NCBI RefSeq assembly: GCF_023278085.1
Contig: NZ_CP066265.1
Span: 836,501-900,500 of the forward strand
DNA length: 64,000 nucleotides
Direction of reading: 5' to 3'
DNA from: Pseudomonas syringae
Lineage (GTDB): Bacteria; Pseudomonadota; Gammaproteobacteria; Pseudomonadales; Pseudomonadaceae
Below, in pieces: positions 23,504-32,263 of the stretch; position 1 is the first letter of the stretch; each line of letters starts with the position of its first letter. The position numbers and the translations under genes are program-made. Below the pieces are notes generated by a model. The model made no database searches and had not been told where the DNA came from. It worked only from the letters and a program-made list of their open reading frames with translations.

Positions 23504-26457
23504 TCACTGTCCAGGTGGAGTGGGCTGATGACTTTACCATCCGGCTGAGCCTGTCCGAGGCGTGCGTCGACGAAGTACACGCGAGCGTCTTCAAGCTTGC
23601 CCTTGTCCACCAGGTAATCCTTGATACTGCTGGCTCTGCTCTGCCCCAGTTCACGCAGCAATACTTCGTTGCCGCTCCAGAACGTGAGCACCGCAGCGCG
23701 CATCTGGCTGGCACGTTGTTCCTTGCTCAGATTGGCCCATTCTGCGGGCGGTTGCTGTTTCAGGCGCGTGCGGTAGATGCCTTCCAGCATCGGCGCTTTC
23801 TCAGCCTCAGGGACGTCTATCAAGCCAGCCTTGGCCGGGACCTTGTCGCCACGCCGCTGGAGGATCTTGTAATACGTGTACTGGTATTCCCGCTCCAGTC
23901 GCTGTTGCGCAATCAATGGGCCGTCGCTGCTGGCCGCGCTGGTGCCTTCGATCTCCAGCTTGAGGTCCGGACGCGCCTTGAGGGCTGCCGAGAGCTTGTC
24001 CAGCGCACCTTGTGTCTCGACCGACAACTCACTGGTGCCCGGCGCGAAACTCACGCTGCCGAGGTCCTCGGAGCTGCCGCCTGCTACCAGGCTGCCAAGC
24101 ATCTTGAATGGAGCCTGTGCCGCACGCAGCACCAGATTGCGCAACGTCTGCCAGACAATCGGCATCACGCTGAACTGCGGGTTATTGAGGTCGCCTTCGA
24201 TAGGCAGTTCAAGCGAAATCCGTCCCTGCGTATCCTTGAGCAGCGCCACTGCCAACCGGATCGGCAGGTCCAGCGCATCCGGGCTGTCAACCCGCTCGCC
24301 CAGTTGCAACTGTTCGATCAGCACCTTGTTCTGCGCCTTGAGCTGGCCTTTGGTGATCAGGTAATGCAAATCCAGATTGAGCCGGCCCTTGCGAATCCGG
24401 AAGCCGGCGAACTTTCCGGAGTAGGGCGTCAGGTTGGTCAGCTCGACCCGCTTGAAGCTGGTGGTGATGTCGAGGCTGGCCATCGGATCGAAAGGGTTGA
24501 GGCTGCCTTTGATGGTCACCGGGGCGTAACGGTCAACCTTGCCTTCGATATCGACCGGGGCAGGTGTGGCCTTGCGGTTGTCGATGGTGCCGATGCGACC
24601 GTTGAGTTGTTGCACGGCCGTCGCGAAGTTGGGCGTCAGGGTCATGTCGGCAAAGTTTGCCGAGCCATCCTTGATGTTGACTTCGCCGACATAGATCGCC
24701 AGTGGCGCGTCTTTTTTGGCCTTGGGCTGCGTTTTGGCTGCCTTCGGCTTCGATGCAGTCTTGTCATCCGGCTGTGGAATCAGCAGGTCATCAATGTTGG
24801 TGGTGCGGTCCTCGTTGATCATGAAGCGCGCATACGGCTGACTCATGTTTACCTTGGCAATCGAGAGGCCGGTGCCGTGCTGGTAATCCAGCCCTTCAAG
24901 GTCCAGTTGCTGCCACTTGAGGAGGTCGCGCTGTTTGACGGTATCAAGTGTGTGCAATTGACTGACCTGCGCTTTGCCGGTCACGCCGAACGCCAGTGGC
25001 TCGGTACTCTTCAGATTGACGGCCAGGTCGCTGCCCAGCATGCCACTGCGCAGTTCAAGAAGAATGAACGGGCTGATATAGGCCTGAGCCAAGCGCAGAT
25101 CGATATCACGGGTCGTCACGTTCAAGCGCGCACTGACCGGGTTCAGATTCACGTCGCCGGTGGCAGTGAGGTTGCCCTGTTTACCCAGCCCGGTGTCGAG
25201 CTTGAGGGTAAAGGGTGAGGTGTTCAGGCTGTCGAAATTCTGGATATCCACATTCAGCGGGCCGACATCCAGTGCAACAGGTTCCTTGGGTACGCGATCC
25301 GCGAGGTGGACCGTGTAGTTGCGCAGTTGCACATCGTGCAGCAGTACTTGCCACGGTTTGCCCGGCGTTGCCGGTTGAGCGCTGCCACTGCCAGGTGCAG
25401 GTTCCGCCGCTTTTTCGTCCACCGCCGGTTTTTGTTGCGCGGCAGGCTTGCCCGGTTGACTGGCGAACAGTTTCTGCCAGTCCAGTTGCCCGTCGCTTTC
25501 ACGTGCGGCCCAGGTTTCCAGCTTCTGGCTGCGAATCTTGCCGACAGTCACCCGTTGCTTTGCCAGATCAACCGATGTCTCGCTCACGTCCAGGCGTTGC
25601 AGGCGCACCAGCGGGCGTCCATCAGGCGTGTTCAATGCAAAGGGCGCAACGCTGGCCGACAGGTTGGTCAGCTGAAGCTCGGTTTCCTTGGCCAGATTAA
25701 GTTTGTAGGCGGTACTGAAATTAAGCACGCCATCCTCAAGTGCCAGTGGCAGCGCATCACGCACGTAGGGCCACCATAGCTTCATCTTGCCGTCGGTGAC
25801 TTTCAGCGTGCCTTCGGAGGCAATCGGCACCAGGCTGATGCGCCCCACCCAGTCGATCTGCCCGCCGTCGGGCCCAGCCGCGACCAGGGTCATGTCGGCA
25901 TTGTCTTCCGGCAAAGTGCTAAGGTTCTTGAGTTCGAAATTCAACGCGTCGTAGAGGAATTCGATGGGGGCGCCGGGGCGCATGTCCTGGAAATGCACAT
26001 AGCCGTCAGCCAGCTTGATCTCGCCGATACGCAGCGGGAACGGCTTGCTCGGCGGTTCGTCCGGAGTCGGCTCGCTGGCAGGCAGCTTGAACAGTTGCGC
26101 GAGGTTGAGCGTGCCTTGCTTGTCGAACAAGAGTTCGGTCTTGGGCTTGATCAGCTCGACGCGCTGCAAATGCAGGGCTCGGGTCCAGAGGCTGTCGATC
26201 TGCAGATTGGCGTAGAGCTTTTCGAACGCGACCTGTTCTTTGCCCGGTGTGCCGATGTTCAGGCCCCAGAGGGTCAGTTCCAGGGTGTAGGGATTGAACT
26301 CCAGGCGTTCCAGCTTGGCCGGCACGGTCGAATAATTGGCCAGTTGTTGATTGGCAATGCGCAGAGCGACGCCGGGAAGGATGAAGAAACCCAACAGGCT
26401 ATAGAGCACGAGCACAGCCAGCACGGAGCCAAGTGTGTATTTCAATCCTCTGGACAT
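23500..26457 (-). CDS. Large DUF748 (AsmA-like) envelope protein
   Basis: About 985 aa starting MSRGLKYTLGSVLAVLVLYS. One N-terminal membrane anchor (about residues 6-30) is followed by a long repetitive beta-rich body. Repeated patterns such as FNPYTLELTLWGLNIGTP, LQRVELIKPK and FELKNLSTLP resemble AsmA/DUF748 bridge-like proteins. The C-terminal 150 residues carry a charged region typical of the family. AsmA-like proteins link inner and outer membranes and some move phospholipids, so a similar role is inferred. An upstream in-frame ATG at 26502 adds 15 residues. It overlaps the following DUF2845 gene by 4 nt. Confidence 0.8.
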   Translation of the reverse strand: MSRGLKYTLGSVLAVLVLYSLLGFFILPGVALRIANQQLANYSTVPAKLERLEFNPYTLELTLWGLNIGTPGKEQVAFEKLYANLQIDSLWTRALHLQRVELIKPKTELLFDKQGTLNLAQLFKLPASEPTPDEPPSKPFPLRIGEIKLADGYVHFQDMRPGAPIEFLYDALNFELKNLSTLPEDNADMTLVAAGPDGGQIDWVGRISLVPIASEGTLKVTDGKMKLWWPYVRDALPLALEDGVLNFSTAYKLNLAKETELQLTNLSASVAPFALNTPDGRPLVRLQRLDVSETSVDLAKQRVTVGKIRSQKLETWAARESDGQLDWQKLFASQPGKPAAQQKPAVDEKAAEPAPGSGSAQPATPGKPWQVLLHDVQLRNYTVHLADRVPKEPVALDVGPLNVDIQNFDSLNTSPFTLKLDTGLGKQGNLTATGDVNLNPVSARLNVTTRDIDLRLAQAYISPFILLELRSGMLGSDLAVNLKSTEPLAFGVTGKAQVSQLHTLDTVKQRDLLKWQQLDLEGLDYQHGTGLSIAKVNMSQPYARFMINEDRTTNIDDLLIPQPDDKTASKPKAAKTQPKAKKDAPLAIYVGEVNIKDGSANFADMTLTPNFATAVQQLNGRIGTIDNRKATPAPVDIEGKVDRYAPVTIKGSLNPFDPMASLDITTSFKRVELTNLTPYSGKFAGFRIRKGRLNLDLHYLITKGQLKAQNKVLIEQLQLGERVDSPDALDLPIRLAVALLKDTQGRISLELPIEGDLNNPQFSVMPIVWQTLRNLVLRAAQAPFKMLGSLVAGGSSEDLGSVSFAPGTSELSVETQGALDKLSAALKARPDLKLEIEGTSAASSDGPLIAQQRLEREYQYTYYKILQRRGDKVPAKAGLIDVPEAEKAPMLEGIYRTRLKQQPPAEWANLSKEQRASQMRAAVLTFWSGNEVLLRELGQSRASSIKDYLVDKGKLEDARVYFVDARLGQAQPDGKVISPLHLDSE

Positions 26458-26581
26458 GGGCAGCGGCGTCTCTCTCTTTTGGAGGTGCTTGGAGTATGGC
26501 ATGCCTGTTCGGTTCCCAAGGCAGTGCCGCTCTGGCTTGCAGGATTTTTCATGATTCAGGCGGCCTGAAGCAGGCGGCTGA

Positions 26582-27598
26582 TCAGAGTTGCAGAATCAGG
26601 GTTTTCAGTGGCGGTTGACCGTCCTTCGACGGAAAGTCTTCAGCAGGTTGCATCATCTGCCAGTCGCGCACCGGACGGCCGGCCTTGCTGGCGCAGCGCA
26701 AGACCTGCTCGCGCCAGTCCTGCATGCTGACCTTCGCCAGATTGTTGCAGCAGATCAGCACGCCATCGTCTGCCGTAGTGAGCAGCGCAGGTTTGAGCAG
26801 GCTTTGATAATCGCGCAACAGATCGACCGTGCCGAACGCGCTTTTAGCCCAGGCGGGCGGGTCCAGCAGAACCAGGTCGTATTGGCGCTGATCCAGCTTT
26901 ACGTGGCTCGGCAGCTTCTGGCTGCGCCGGGCGGCGACTGGCAGGCCGGCGAGTTGGCGGATGGCCGGGAAGTAATCCGACTGGATGAATTGCATGGTCG
27001 GTAATTGCGGGTTGAGTGCACCGTTTTCACGGCCCACCGCGAGGTTGCCCTCGGCAAAATCCAGGTTGCACACTTCGCTCGCGCCACCGGCTGCGGCACT
27101 CAGACCCACGCCACAGGTGTAGGCGAACAGGTTCAGCACACTCTTGCCCGCACTGTGCTGCCTGACCCAGCCCCGGGTGTTGCGCAGATCGAGAAACAGC
27201 AACGGGTCTTGCCCGGCATGCCGCCCGCGGACTCGGTAATTGAGCCCCCACTCGTGACCGACATGGTCTGCCAGCGCCGCTTCGTCCGCCTTGTAGATGG
27301 CATCCTGACGATCTACCCGCGAGTTGCCTTGTGAGCGGTCGTTATAGACCAGCAGCGTCTCCAGGCCCAGACGCGCATTGACCTGTGCATGCAGCTCAAG
27401 CAACGCGTCGCGTTCCAGCCCCGTGTGAAAACTCTGCACCAGCAATTGCGGGCCGTAGCGATCGATGGTCAAGCCGCTGGCGCCTTCCTGACTGCCGTGA
27501 AACAGGCGATAGCAGTCGGTGCCTTGCAGGTGCAGTTCGGCAAGCAGCGACTCACGGTTGTCGAGGGCGACGCTGAGCGCCTGATTCAAGGAAGACAT
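26582..27598 (-). CDS. Class I SAM-dependent methyltransferase (RlmI-like)
   Basis: A 338-aa protein resembling the catalytic part of 23S rRNA cytosine methyltransferases of the RlmI/RlmK type. It has the SAM motif VLNLFAYTCGVGLSA (about 153-167), an acidic residue in EVCNLDFA, and the DLVLLDPPAWAKS motif (about 240-252). The N-terminal part contains GLTIDRYG, as in this group, but no complete PUA domain was recognised. The substrate is likely RNA but unproven. It diverges from the phoD-like gene. The DUF748 gene follows on the same strand after about 124 nt. Confidence 0.8.
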   Translation of the reverse strand: MSSLNQALSVALDNRESLLAELHLQGTDCYRLFHGSQEGASGLTIDRYGPQLLVQSFHTGLERDALLELHAQVNARLGLETLLVYNDRSQGNSRVDRQDAIYKADEAALADHVGHEWGLNYRVRGRHAGQDPLLFLDLRNTRGWVRQHSAGKSVLNLFAYTCGVGLSAAAGGASEVCNLDFAEGNLAVGRENGALNPQLPTMQFIQSDYFPAIRQLAGLPVAARRSQKLPSHVKLDQRQYDLVLLDPPAWAKSAFGTVDLLRDYQSLLKPALLTTADDGVLICCNNLAKVSMQDWREQVLRCASKAGRPVRDWQMMQPAEDFPSKDGQPPLKTLILQL

Positions 27599-27760
27599 GC
27601 AAAGCGTCCCGGGCGGTAATAAAGGCGCGGGAGTTTACCAGTTACCGACTGCGCACGGTTTTTGAGTCTTCTTGATTCGCTGAATAACTGTCGGGCCTGT
27701 CATACAGCGCCAACATTGTGCTGCTAGGTTGCTGTTTTGCCTGTCAGCGAGGGGATAACC

Positions 27761-29344
27761 GTGAGCCAGTTCGATCTCAAGCGTCGTCGTGTCATTCAGG
27801 CCGTCGGGACCGTGGGTGCCGGTCTGCTGTTACCCGGTGTTGCACCGGCGGTCATTGCCTCGGTGCAGGACCGCCCGAAAATGACTGACGGCGTGCAGTC
27901 CGGCGATGTGTTTGGCGACAAGGCGATCGTCTGGAGCCGCAGCGACCGGCCTGCGCGCATGGTCGTCGAGTGGGACACGCGCAGCATGTTCACCCAGCCA
28001 CGGCGTGTGGTGTCGGCGCTGGCTGATCAGCGCACCGACTTCACGGCGCGCGTCGAGCTGAGCGGATTGCCGGTCGATCAGGCGATTTTCTACCGCGTTT
28101 CGTTCGAGGATGCCCAGAGCGGTGTTGCCAGCGAACCCTGGTTCGGCCATTTGCGCAGCACGCCACAACAGCGTCGTGACATCCGCTTCGTCTGGAGTGG
28201 CGATACGGTGGGGCAGGGTTTCGGTATCAACCCTGACATCGGTGGCATGCGCATTTACGAAGCCATGCGCCTGCGCTTGCCGGACTTCTTTATCCACAGC
28301 GGCGACACCATCTACGCCGACGGCCCGGTGCCGGAGCAGCTCACCACCGAAGGCGGGCGGATCTGGCGCAACATCACCACCGAGGCGAAAAGCAAGGTGG
28401 CGGAGACGCTGGACGAATACCGGGGCAATTACCGTTACAACCTGCTGGATGAAAACCTGCGTCGTTTCAATGCTGAAGTGCCGCAGGTCTGGCAGTGGGA
28501 CGATCACGAGGTGACCAATAACTGGTCGCCCAGCAAGCAGCTCGATGACCGCTACAAGGTCAAGGACATCCAGTTGCTGTCCTCCCGCGCACGTCAGGCA
28601 TATCTGGAGTACGCACCGTTGCGCCTGCAAGCGGCGGATAACGGCGGGCGTATTTATCGCAAAATTCCCTATGGCCCGATGCTCGACGTGTTCGTTCTCG
28701 ACATGCGCAGCTACCGCGACGGCAACGATGCCAATCTGGCCGACAAACCTGGTCCGACCACCGCGTTCATGGGCCGTGAACAACTGGACTGGCTCAAGCG
28801 CGAGCTCAACAGCTCGCGCGCGCAGTGGAAAGTGATCGCCGCAGACATGCCCATCGGCCTTGGCGTGCCGGATGGCGAGGTGAGCCCCGGGGTCGCGCGT
28901 TGGGAGGCCATCGCCAACGGCAATGATGGACCGGCGCTGGGGCGTGAGCTGGAGGTCGCCGAATTGCTGGCGTATCTGCGTACGCAGAAAATTCGCGATT
29001 GCGTGTGGCTGACAGCCGATGTGCATTACTGCGCTGCGCATCATTACCAACCGGATCGGGCGGTGTTTCAGGATTTCGATCCGTTCTGGGAGTTCGTGGC
29101 CGGGCCATTGAATGCGGGCAGTTACGGTCCCAACGTGCTGGACAAGACGTTCGGGCCTGAGCTGGTGTTCCAGAAAGCGCCTCCTGCGCAGAATACTTCG
29201 CCGTTTGCGGGTTATCAGTTCTTTGGCGAAGTGAACATCGATGGGCAAACCGGTGAGATGACGGTCGCTCTGCGGGATCTGGATGGGGTGTCGGTGTTCG
29301 AGCGCAAGCTACAGCCTGTGAAAGAGGTCAGCCGAATCGTCTGA
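27761..29344 (+). CDS. PhoD-family alkaline phosphatase/phosphodiesterase, Tat-exported
   Basis: A 527-aa protein starting with GTG at 27761 (CGAGGGG 6 nt upstream). It has a twin-arginine signal (KRRRVIQAVG then a hydrophobic stretch ending about residue 34), an N-terminal PhoD_N domain (to about 130) and a metallophosphatase domain. That domain has SGDTIYADGP, WDDHEVTNNW, VLDMRSYRD and TADVHYCAAHHY, which supply the metal ligands. PhoD enzymes release phosphate from phosphodiesters and monoesters in the periplasm. No convincing PhoB box was found upstream. It stands between divergent and co-directional neighbours and looks monocistronic. Confidence 0.9.
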   Translation: MSQFDLKRRRVIQAVGTVGAGLLLPGVAPAVIASVQDRPKMTDGVQSGDVFGDKAIVWSRSDRPARMVVEWDTRSMFTQPRRVVSALADQRTDFTARVELSGLPVDQAIFYRVSFEDAQSGVASEPWFGHLRSTPQQRRDIRFVWSGDTVGQGFGINPDIGGMRIYEAMRLRLPDFFIHSGDTIYADGPVPEQLTTEGGRIWRNITTEAKSKVAETLDEYRGNYRYNLLDENLRRFNAEVPQVWQWDDHEVTNNWSPSKQLDDRYKVKDIQLLSSRARQAYLEYAPLRLQAADNGGRIYRKIPYGPMLDVFVLDMRSYRDGNDANLADKPGPTTAFMGREQLDWLKRELNSSRAQWKVIAADMPIGLGVPDGEVSPGVARWEAIANGNDGPALGRELEVAELLAYLRTQKIRDCVWLTADVHYCAAHHYQPDRAVFQDFDPFWEFVAGPLNAGSYGPNVLDKTFGPELVFQKAPPAQNTSPFAGYQFFGEVNIDGQTGEMTVALRDLDGVSVFERKLQPVKEVSRIV

Positions 29345-29400
29345 CAGGCAGCGGGCTAAAGGCTCGTAGGGTTGAAAATCCCTGCAACATGCTCGGCATG

Positions 29401-29421
29401 GGTGGCTTATCATGAGCCACC
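29401..29421 (+). terminator. Hairpin after the phoD-like gene
   Basis: GGTGGCT and AGCCACC pair perfectly over a 7-nt loop. There is no T tract. The hairpin would bury the first possible ATG (29412) of the next gene, which favours the later start at 29445. Confidence 0.35.
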
Positions 29422-29444
29422 TAATGATGGATCGGGTATGTTGC

Positions 29445-30386
29445 ATGCTGGCTATCTTTCTCGAAACCCTGAACATCACCGCTCCGGTATTCGCCATGCT
29501 GTTTCTGGGCGTGTTCCTCAGGCGTATCGGCGCGATCAACGACGGGTTCATCGTTGCGGCTTCAGGGCTGGTGTTCAATGTCACCATGCCGGCATTGCTG
29601 TTTCTGGGCATCATTCACGCGGACCTGCGCACGGCACTGCAGCCTAAACTGCTGATTTTTTTCAGCCTTGCCACGCTGCTGAGTTTCGCATTCGCCTGGG
29701 TCTGGGCCGTCTGGCGTTGCCCGTACGAAGAGCGTGGCATCTACGTTCAGGGCGCGTTCCGTGGCAATAACGGCGTGATCGGCCTGGCCCTGGCGGCCAG
29801 CATGTATGGCTCGTACGGCATCTCGCTGGGTGCCATCCTCGCGGCACTGGTCATCGTGTTCTACAACACGCTGTCGACTGTGGTGCTGGCGGTCTACAGC
29901 CCGGTGATCAAGTCCGATCCATGGAGCATTTTCAAGAGCGTGTTGGCCAACCCGCTGATCATCAGCGTGATCATTGCCTCGCCCTTTGCTTATTTCAGCA
30001 TCGGCCTGCCCAAATGGCTGGAAACTTCCGGTAGTTATCTGGCGCAGATGACGCTGCCTTTGGCGCTGATCTGTATCGGCGGCACGCTGTCGCTGGCGTC
30101 ACTTCGCAAGAGCGGCAAACTGGCCGTCAGTGCCAGCGTCATGAAAATGGTCGCGTTGCCGGTGCTCTGCACGCTGGCCGCATGGCTGGTTGGCTTTCGC
30201 GGTGCAGAGCTGGGGATTCTGTTTCTGTATTTCGGCAGCCCGACCGCCGCCGCCAGTTACATCATGGCGCGCACGGCAAACGGCAATTATGAACTGGCGG
30301 CGGCAATCATCGTGATCACCACGCTGGCCGCCGCAGTCACCACCAACGTGGGGATTTTCATCCTGCAATGGGGTGGCTGGATCTAG
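29445..30386 (+). CDS. AEC-family transporter (auxin efflux carrier/malonate permease type)
   Basis: A hydrophobic protein of about 313 aa (MLAIFLETLNITAPVFAMLFLGVFLRR at the start) with about ten membrane segments in two halves of five, as in the AEC superfamily. Family features include the FNVTMPALLF motif near residue 45, the YGSYGISLGAILAALVIVFYN segment and FFGSPTAAASYIM. Transport substrate cannot be told; relatives move malonate or other carboxylates. The start at 29445 is chosen because it gives the standard N-terminus; in-frame ATGs at 29412, 29424 and 29427 are alternatives. Its stop overlaps that of the convergent neighbour by 3 nt. Confidence 0.82.
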   Translation: MLAIFLETLNITAPVFAMLFLGVFLRRIGAINDGFIVAASGLVFNVTMPALLFLGIIHADLRTALQPKLLIFFSLATLLSFAFAWVWAVWRCPYEERGIYVQGAFRGNNGVIGLALAASMYGSYGISLGAILAALVIVFYNTLSTVVLAVYSPVIKSDPWSIFKSVLANPLIISVIIASPFAYFSIGLPKWLETSGSYLAQMTLPLALICIGGTLSLASLRKSGKLAVSASVMKMVALPVLCTLAAWLVGFRGAELGILFLYFGSPTAAASYIMARTANGNYELAAAIIVITTLAAAVTTNVGIFILQWGGWI

Positions 30387-30766
30387 TCCGCTTTGACGTA
30401 ACTGTCGATTACTTCCTGAGCCGCACGAAACGCATCGATGGCTGCGGGCACCCCGGCGTACACCGCGCAGTGCAGCAGCGCTTCGCGAATTTCTATGACG
30501 GTGCAACCGTTGTTCAGCGCACCCCGCACATGGCCTTTCAGCTCTTGCGGGCATTTGAGGGCGGTGAGGGTCGCCAGGGTGATCAGGCTGCGGGTTTTCA
30601 GCGGCAGGCCGTCACGGCTCCAGACGCTACCCCATGCGTGTTCGTTGACGAAGTCCTGCAAGGGCTGGCTGAAATCGGTGGCATTGCCCAGTGCGCGGTC
30701 GACGTAGACATCGCCCATTACCTGGCGGCGGATCTGTTCGCCTTCGCTGATCGTGTTGTCTGTCAT
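30383..30766 (-). CDS. Carboxymuconolactone decarboxylase-family protein
   Basis: A 127-aa single-domain alpha-helical protein of the CMD/AhpD-like family. It carries FVNEHAWGSVWSRDGLPLKTRSL, TLTALKCPQELKGH and EALLHCAVYAGVPAAIDAF, typical of PcaC-type 4-carboxymuconolactone decarboxylases. The CxxC peroxidase motif of AhpD is absent. No aromatic-degradation genes are nearby, so the substrate is open. AGAGGAGA lies 6 nt before the ATG. It follows the CaCA gene by 32 nt on the minus strand and is probably co-transcribed with it. Confidence 0.85.
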   Translation of the reverse strand: MTDNTISEGEQIRRQVMGDVYVDRALGNATDFSQPLQDFVNEHAWGSVWSRDGLPLKTRSLITLATLTALKCPQELKGHVRGALNNGCTVIEIREALLHCAVYAGVPAAIDAFRAAQEVIDSYVKAD

Positions 30767-30798
30767 GGCGTTTCTCCTCTGATCAATACAGATTGAAA

Positions 30799-31830
30799 TC
30801 AGTGCTGGCGTCGCCAGGCACGCACGGTGCGCCAGGCAACAATGATGCCCAATAGCGGTAGAACCAGCGTGAGCATCCAGCCTTCGAGCCTTTCGGCGAG
30901 TGTCATGCCGGTACTGATCGACACGATGTGCAGCCCGTAGGTCAGGTACAACGCCAACAGCAGCAGGCCTTCGATGCGGTCTATCCGGTAGCCGGAATAA
31001 AACAGCGGCACACACAGCAGTGACACGCCCAGCATGATTGGCAAATCGAACACCAGCGCGTTAGGCGAGATTGTCAGGGGCAGTGGCGCAACCAGTGCGG
31101 TCACGCCCAGCACCCCGAGCAGATTGAACAGGTTACTGCCGATCACGTTGCCGACGGCAATGTCGCGTTCACCACGCAGTGCTGCAATTAGCGAGGCCAT
31201 CAGTGCGGGCAGCGAGGTTCCGATGGCGATCACGGTCAGTCCGATAATGCGCTCGGACAGCCCCAGATGGATGGCAATCACCACCGACGCATTGACCAGC
31301 AAGTGCCCGCCCGCGGTCAGCATCAGCAAGCCAGCGGCGAGCATGAACATGCGCGAAAGAGTGCGAGGCTTTTCCGTGATGTCGGCATGACCGTGGCGCG
31401 GACTATGGCCTCCCTGGCGCACGATGACGAACAGGCAGACCAGCAATCCGGCCAGCAGCACGATACCGTCGAGCGTGCTGAACTCGCCGTTCCATGACAG
31501 GCCGATAGCCAGCAGGCACGCGCCGATCATCAGCGGTATGTCGATATGCAACACCTGCCGCGCCACCCGCAACGGAATGATCAAGGCGCACAGGCCAAGG
31601 ATCACCAGCACATTGAAGATGTTGCCGCCGATGACACTGCCCACCGCAATGTCGGTATTGTCCGAGAAGGCAGCTTGCAGGCTGACGGCCATTTGCGGGG
31701 CGCTGGTGCCCATCGCCACGACGGTCAGGCCGATGATCAATGGCCTGACCTTGAAAATGGCGGCCAGATGCACGGCCGCGCGCACTGACAGATCCGCCCC
31801 GATCAGCAGGAGAAGAAAGCCGCCGAACAT
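30799..31830 (-). CDS. CaCA-family (Na+/Ca2+ antiporter-like, YrbG-type) transporter with altered ion-binding motifs
   Basis: A polytopic protein of at least 343 aa with two inverted-repeat halves. The alpha repeats are recognisable as GTSAPQMAVS with GSVIGGNIFNV, and GTSLPALMAS with GNVIGSNLFNL. In the family each GTSxP motif is followed by Glu, a ligand for Ca2+; here the first is Gln (codon 31693-31695) and the second Ala (codon 31204-31206), so ordinary Na+/Ca2+ exchange is doubtful. The ATG at 31830 has no ribosome binding site and trims the first membrane segment. An ATT at 31870-31872, with AAGGA 6 nt upstream, may be the real start (357 aa). It lies between the RlpA-like and CMD genes on the same strand. 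Confidence 0.78.
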   Translation of the reverse strand: MFGGFLLLLIGADLSVRAAVHLAAIFKVRPLIIGLTVVAMGTSAPQMAVSLQAAFSDNTDIAVGSVIGGNIFNVLVILGLCALIIPLRVARQVLHIDIPLMIGACLLAIGLSWNGEFSTLDGIVLLAGLLVCLFVIVRQGGHSPRHGHADITEKPRTLSRMFMLAAGLLMLTAGGHLLVNASVVIAIHLGLSERIIGLTVIAIGTSLPALMASLIAALRGERDIAVGNVIGSNLFNLLGVLGVTALVAPLPLTISPNALVFDLPIMLGVSLLCVPLFYSGYRIDRIEGLLLLALYLTYGLHIVSISTGMTLAERLEGWMLTLVLPLLGIIVAWRTVRAWRRQH

Positions 31831-31894
31831 CTGAATGAGGGCGGGAGCGGGCAGGGCCGATAGCTGGAGAATAGGTGTGTCCTTGGTCGAGAGC

Positions 31895-32263
31895 TTAGTC
31901 GAGGGCCTGAACGCGGACAGGCGCCGTGCCGCTGCGCAGCATACCCAGTTGTTCGGCTGCTTCGCGAGAGACATCGATCAATCTGCCACGCGTGTGAGGG
32001 CCGCGATCATTGACGCGGACGACCACTGACTTGTCGTTGTTCAGGTTGGTGACCCTGACCCGCGTGCCAAACGGCAACTGCCGGTGAGCGGCGGTCAGGG
32101 CATTCTGATTGAAAGGCTCGCCGCTGGCCGTGCGGTTGCCATGATGGCGAGCGCCGTAATAGGCGGCGGTGCCGGTCTCGTCGTAACCGTGAGGGTCGAT
32201 GATGTGATTGGCGCAGCCGGCCAGTAAGGTCAGCAGGCTGCAGGCAAAAATAAGTCGGCGCAT
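31895..32263 (-). CDS. Small RlpA-like lipoprotein (double-psi beta-barrel)
   Basis: A 122-aa protein with a lipoprotein signal (lipobox LLAGC, Cys about residue 17) and a single RlpA-type double-psi beta-barrel: GTAAYYGARHHGNRTASGEPFNQ, LPFGTRVRVTNL and VRVNDRGPHTRGRLIDVS. The SPOR domain of full RlpA is absent. RlpA proteins cut glycan strands lacking stem peptides; the catalytic Asp and His region (NDRGPH) is kept here. The start at ATG 32263 has AGGA 9 nt upstream. It is first in a likely three-gene minus-strand unit with the CaCA and CMD genes. Confidence 0.85.
   Translation of the reverse strand: MRRLIFACSLLTLLAGCANHIIDPHGYDETGTAAYYGARHHGNRTASGEPFNQNALTAAHRQLPFGTRVRVTNLNNDKSVVVRVNDRGPHTRGRLIDVSREAAEQLGMLRSGTAPVRVQALD

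Noticed and set aside
23488..25218. A 576-codon plus-strand frame opposite the DUF748 gene
   Set aside because: The minus-strand frame has a membrane anchor, family character and a coupled downstream gene. The plus frame has none of these.
27688..27703. Possible Pho box before the PhoD-like gene (CTGTC and CTGTCAT)
   Set aside because: The two half-sites are spaced by 9 nt rather than the 11-nt period of Pho boxes, and the first is incomplete. Not supported.
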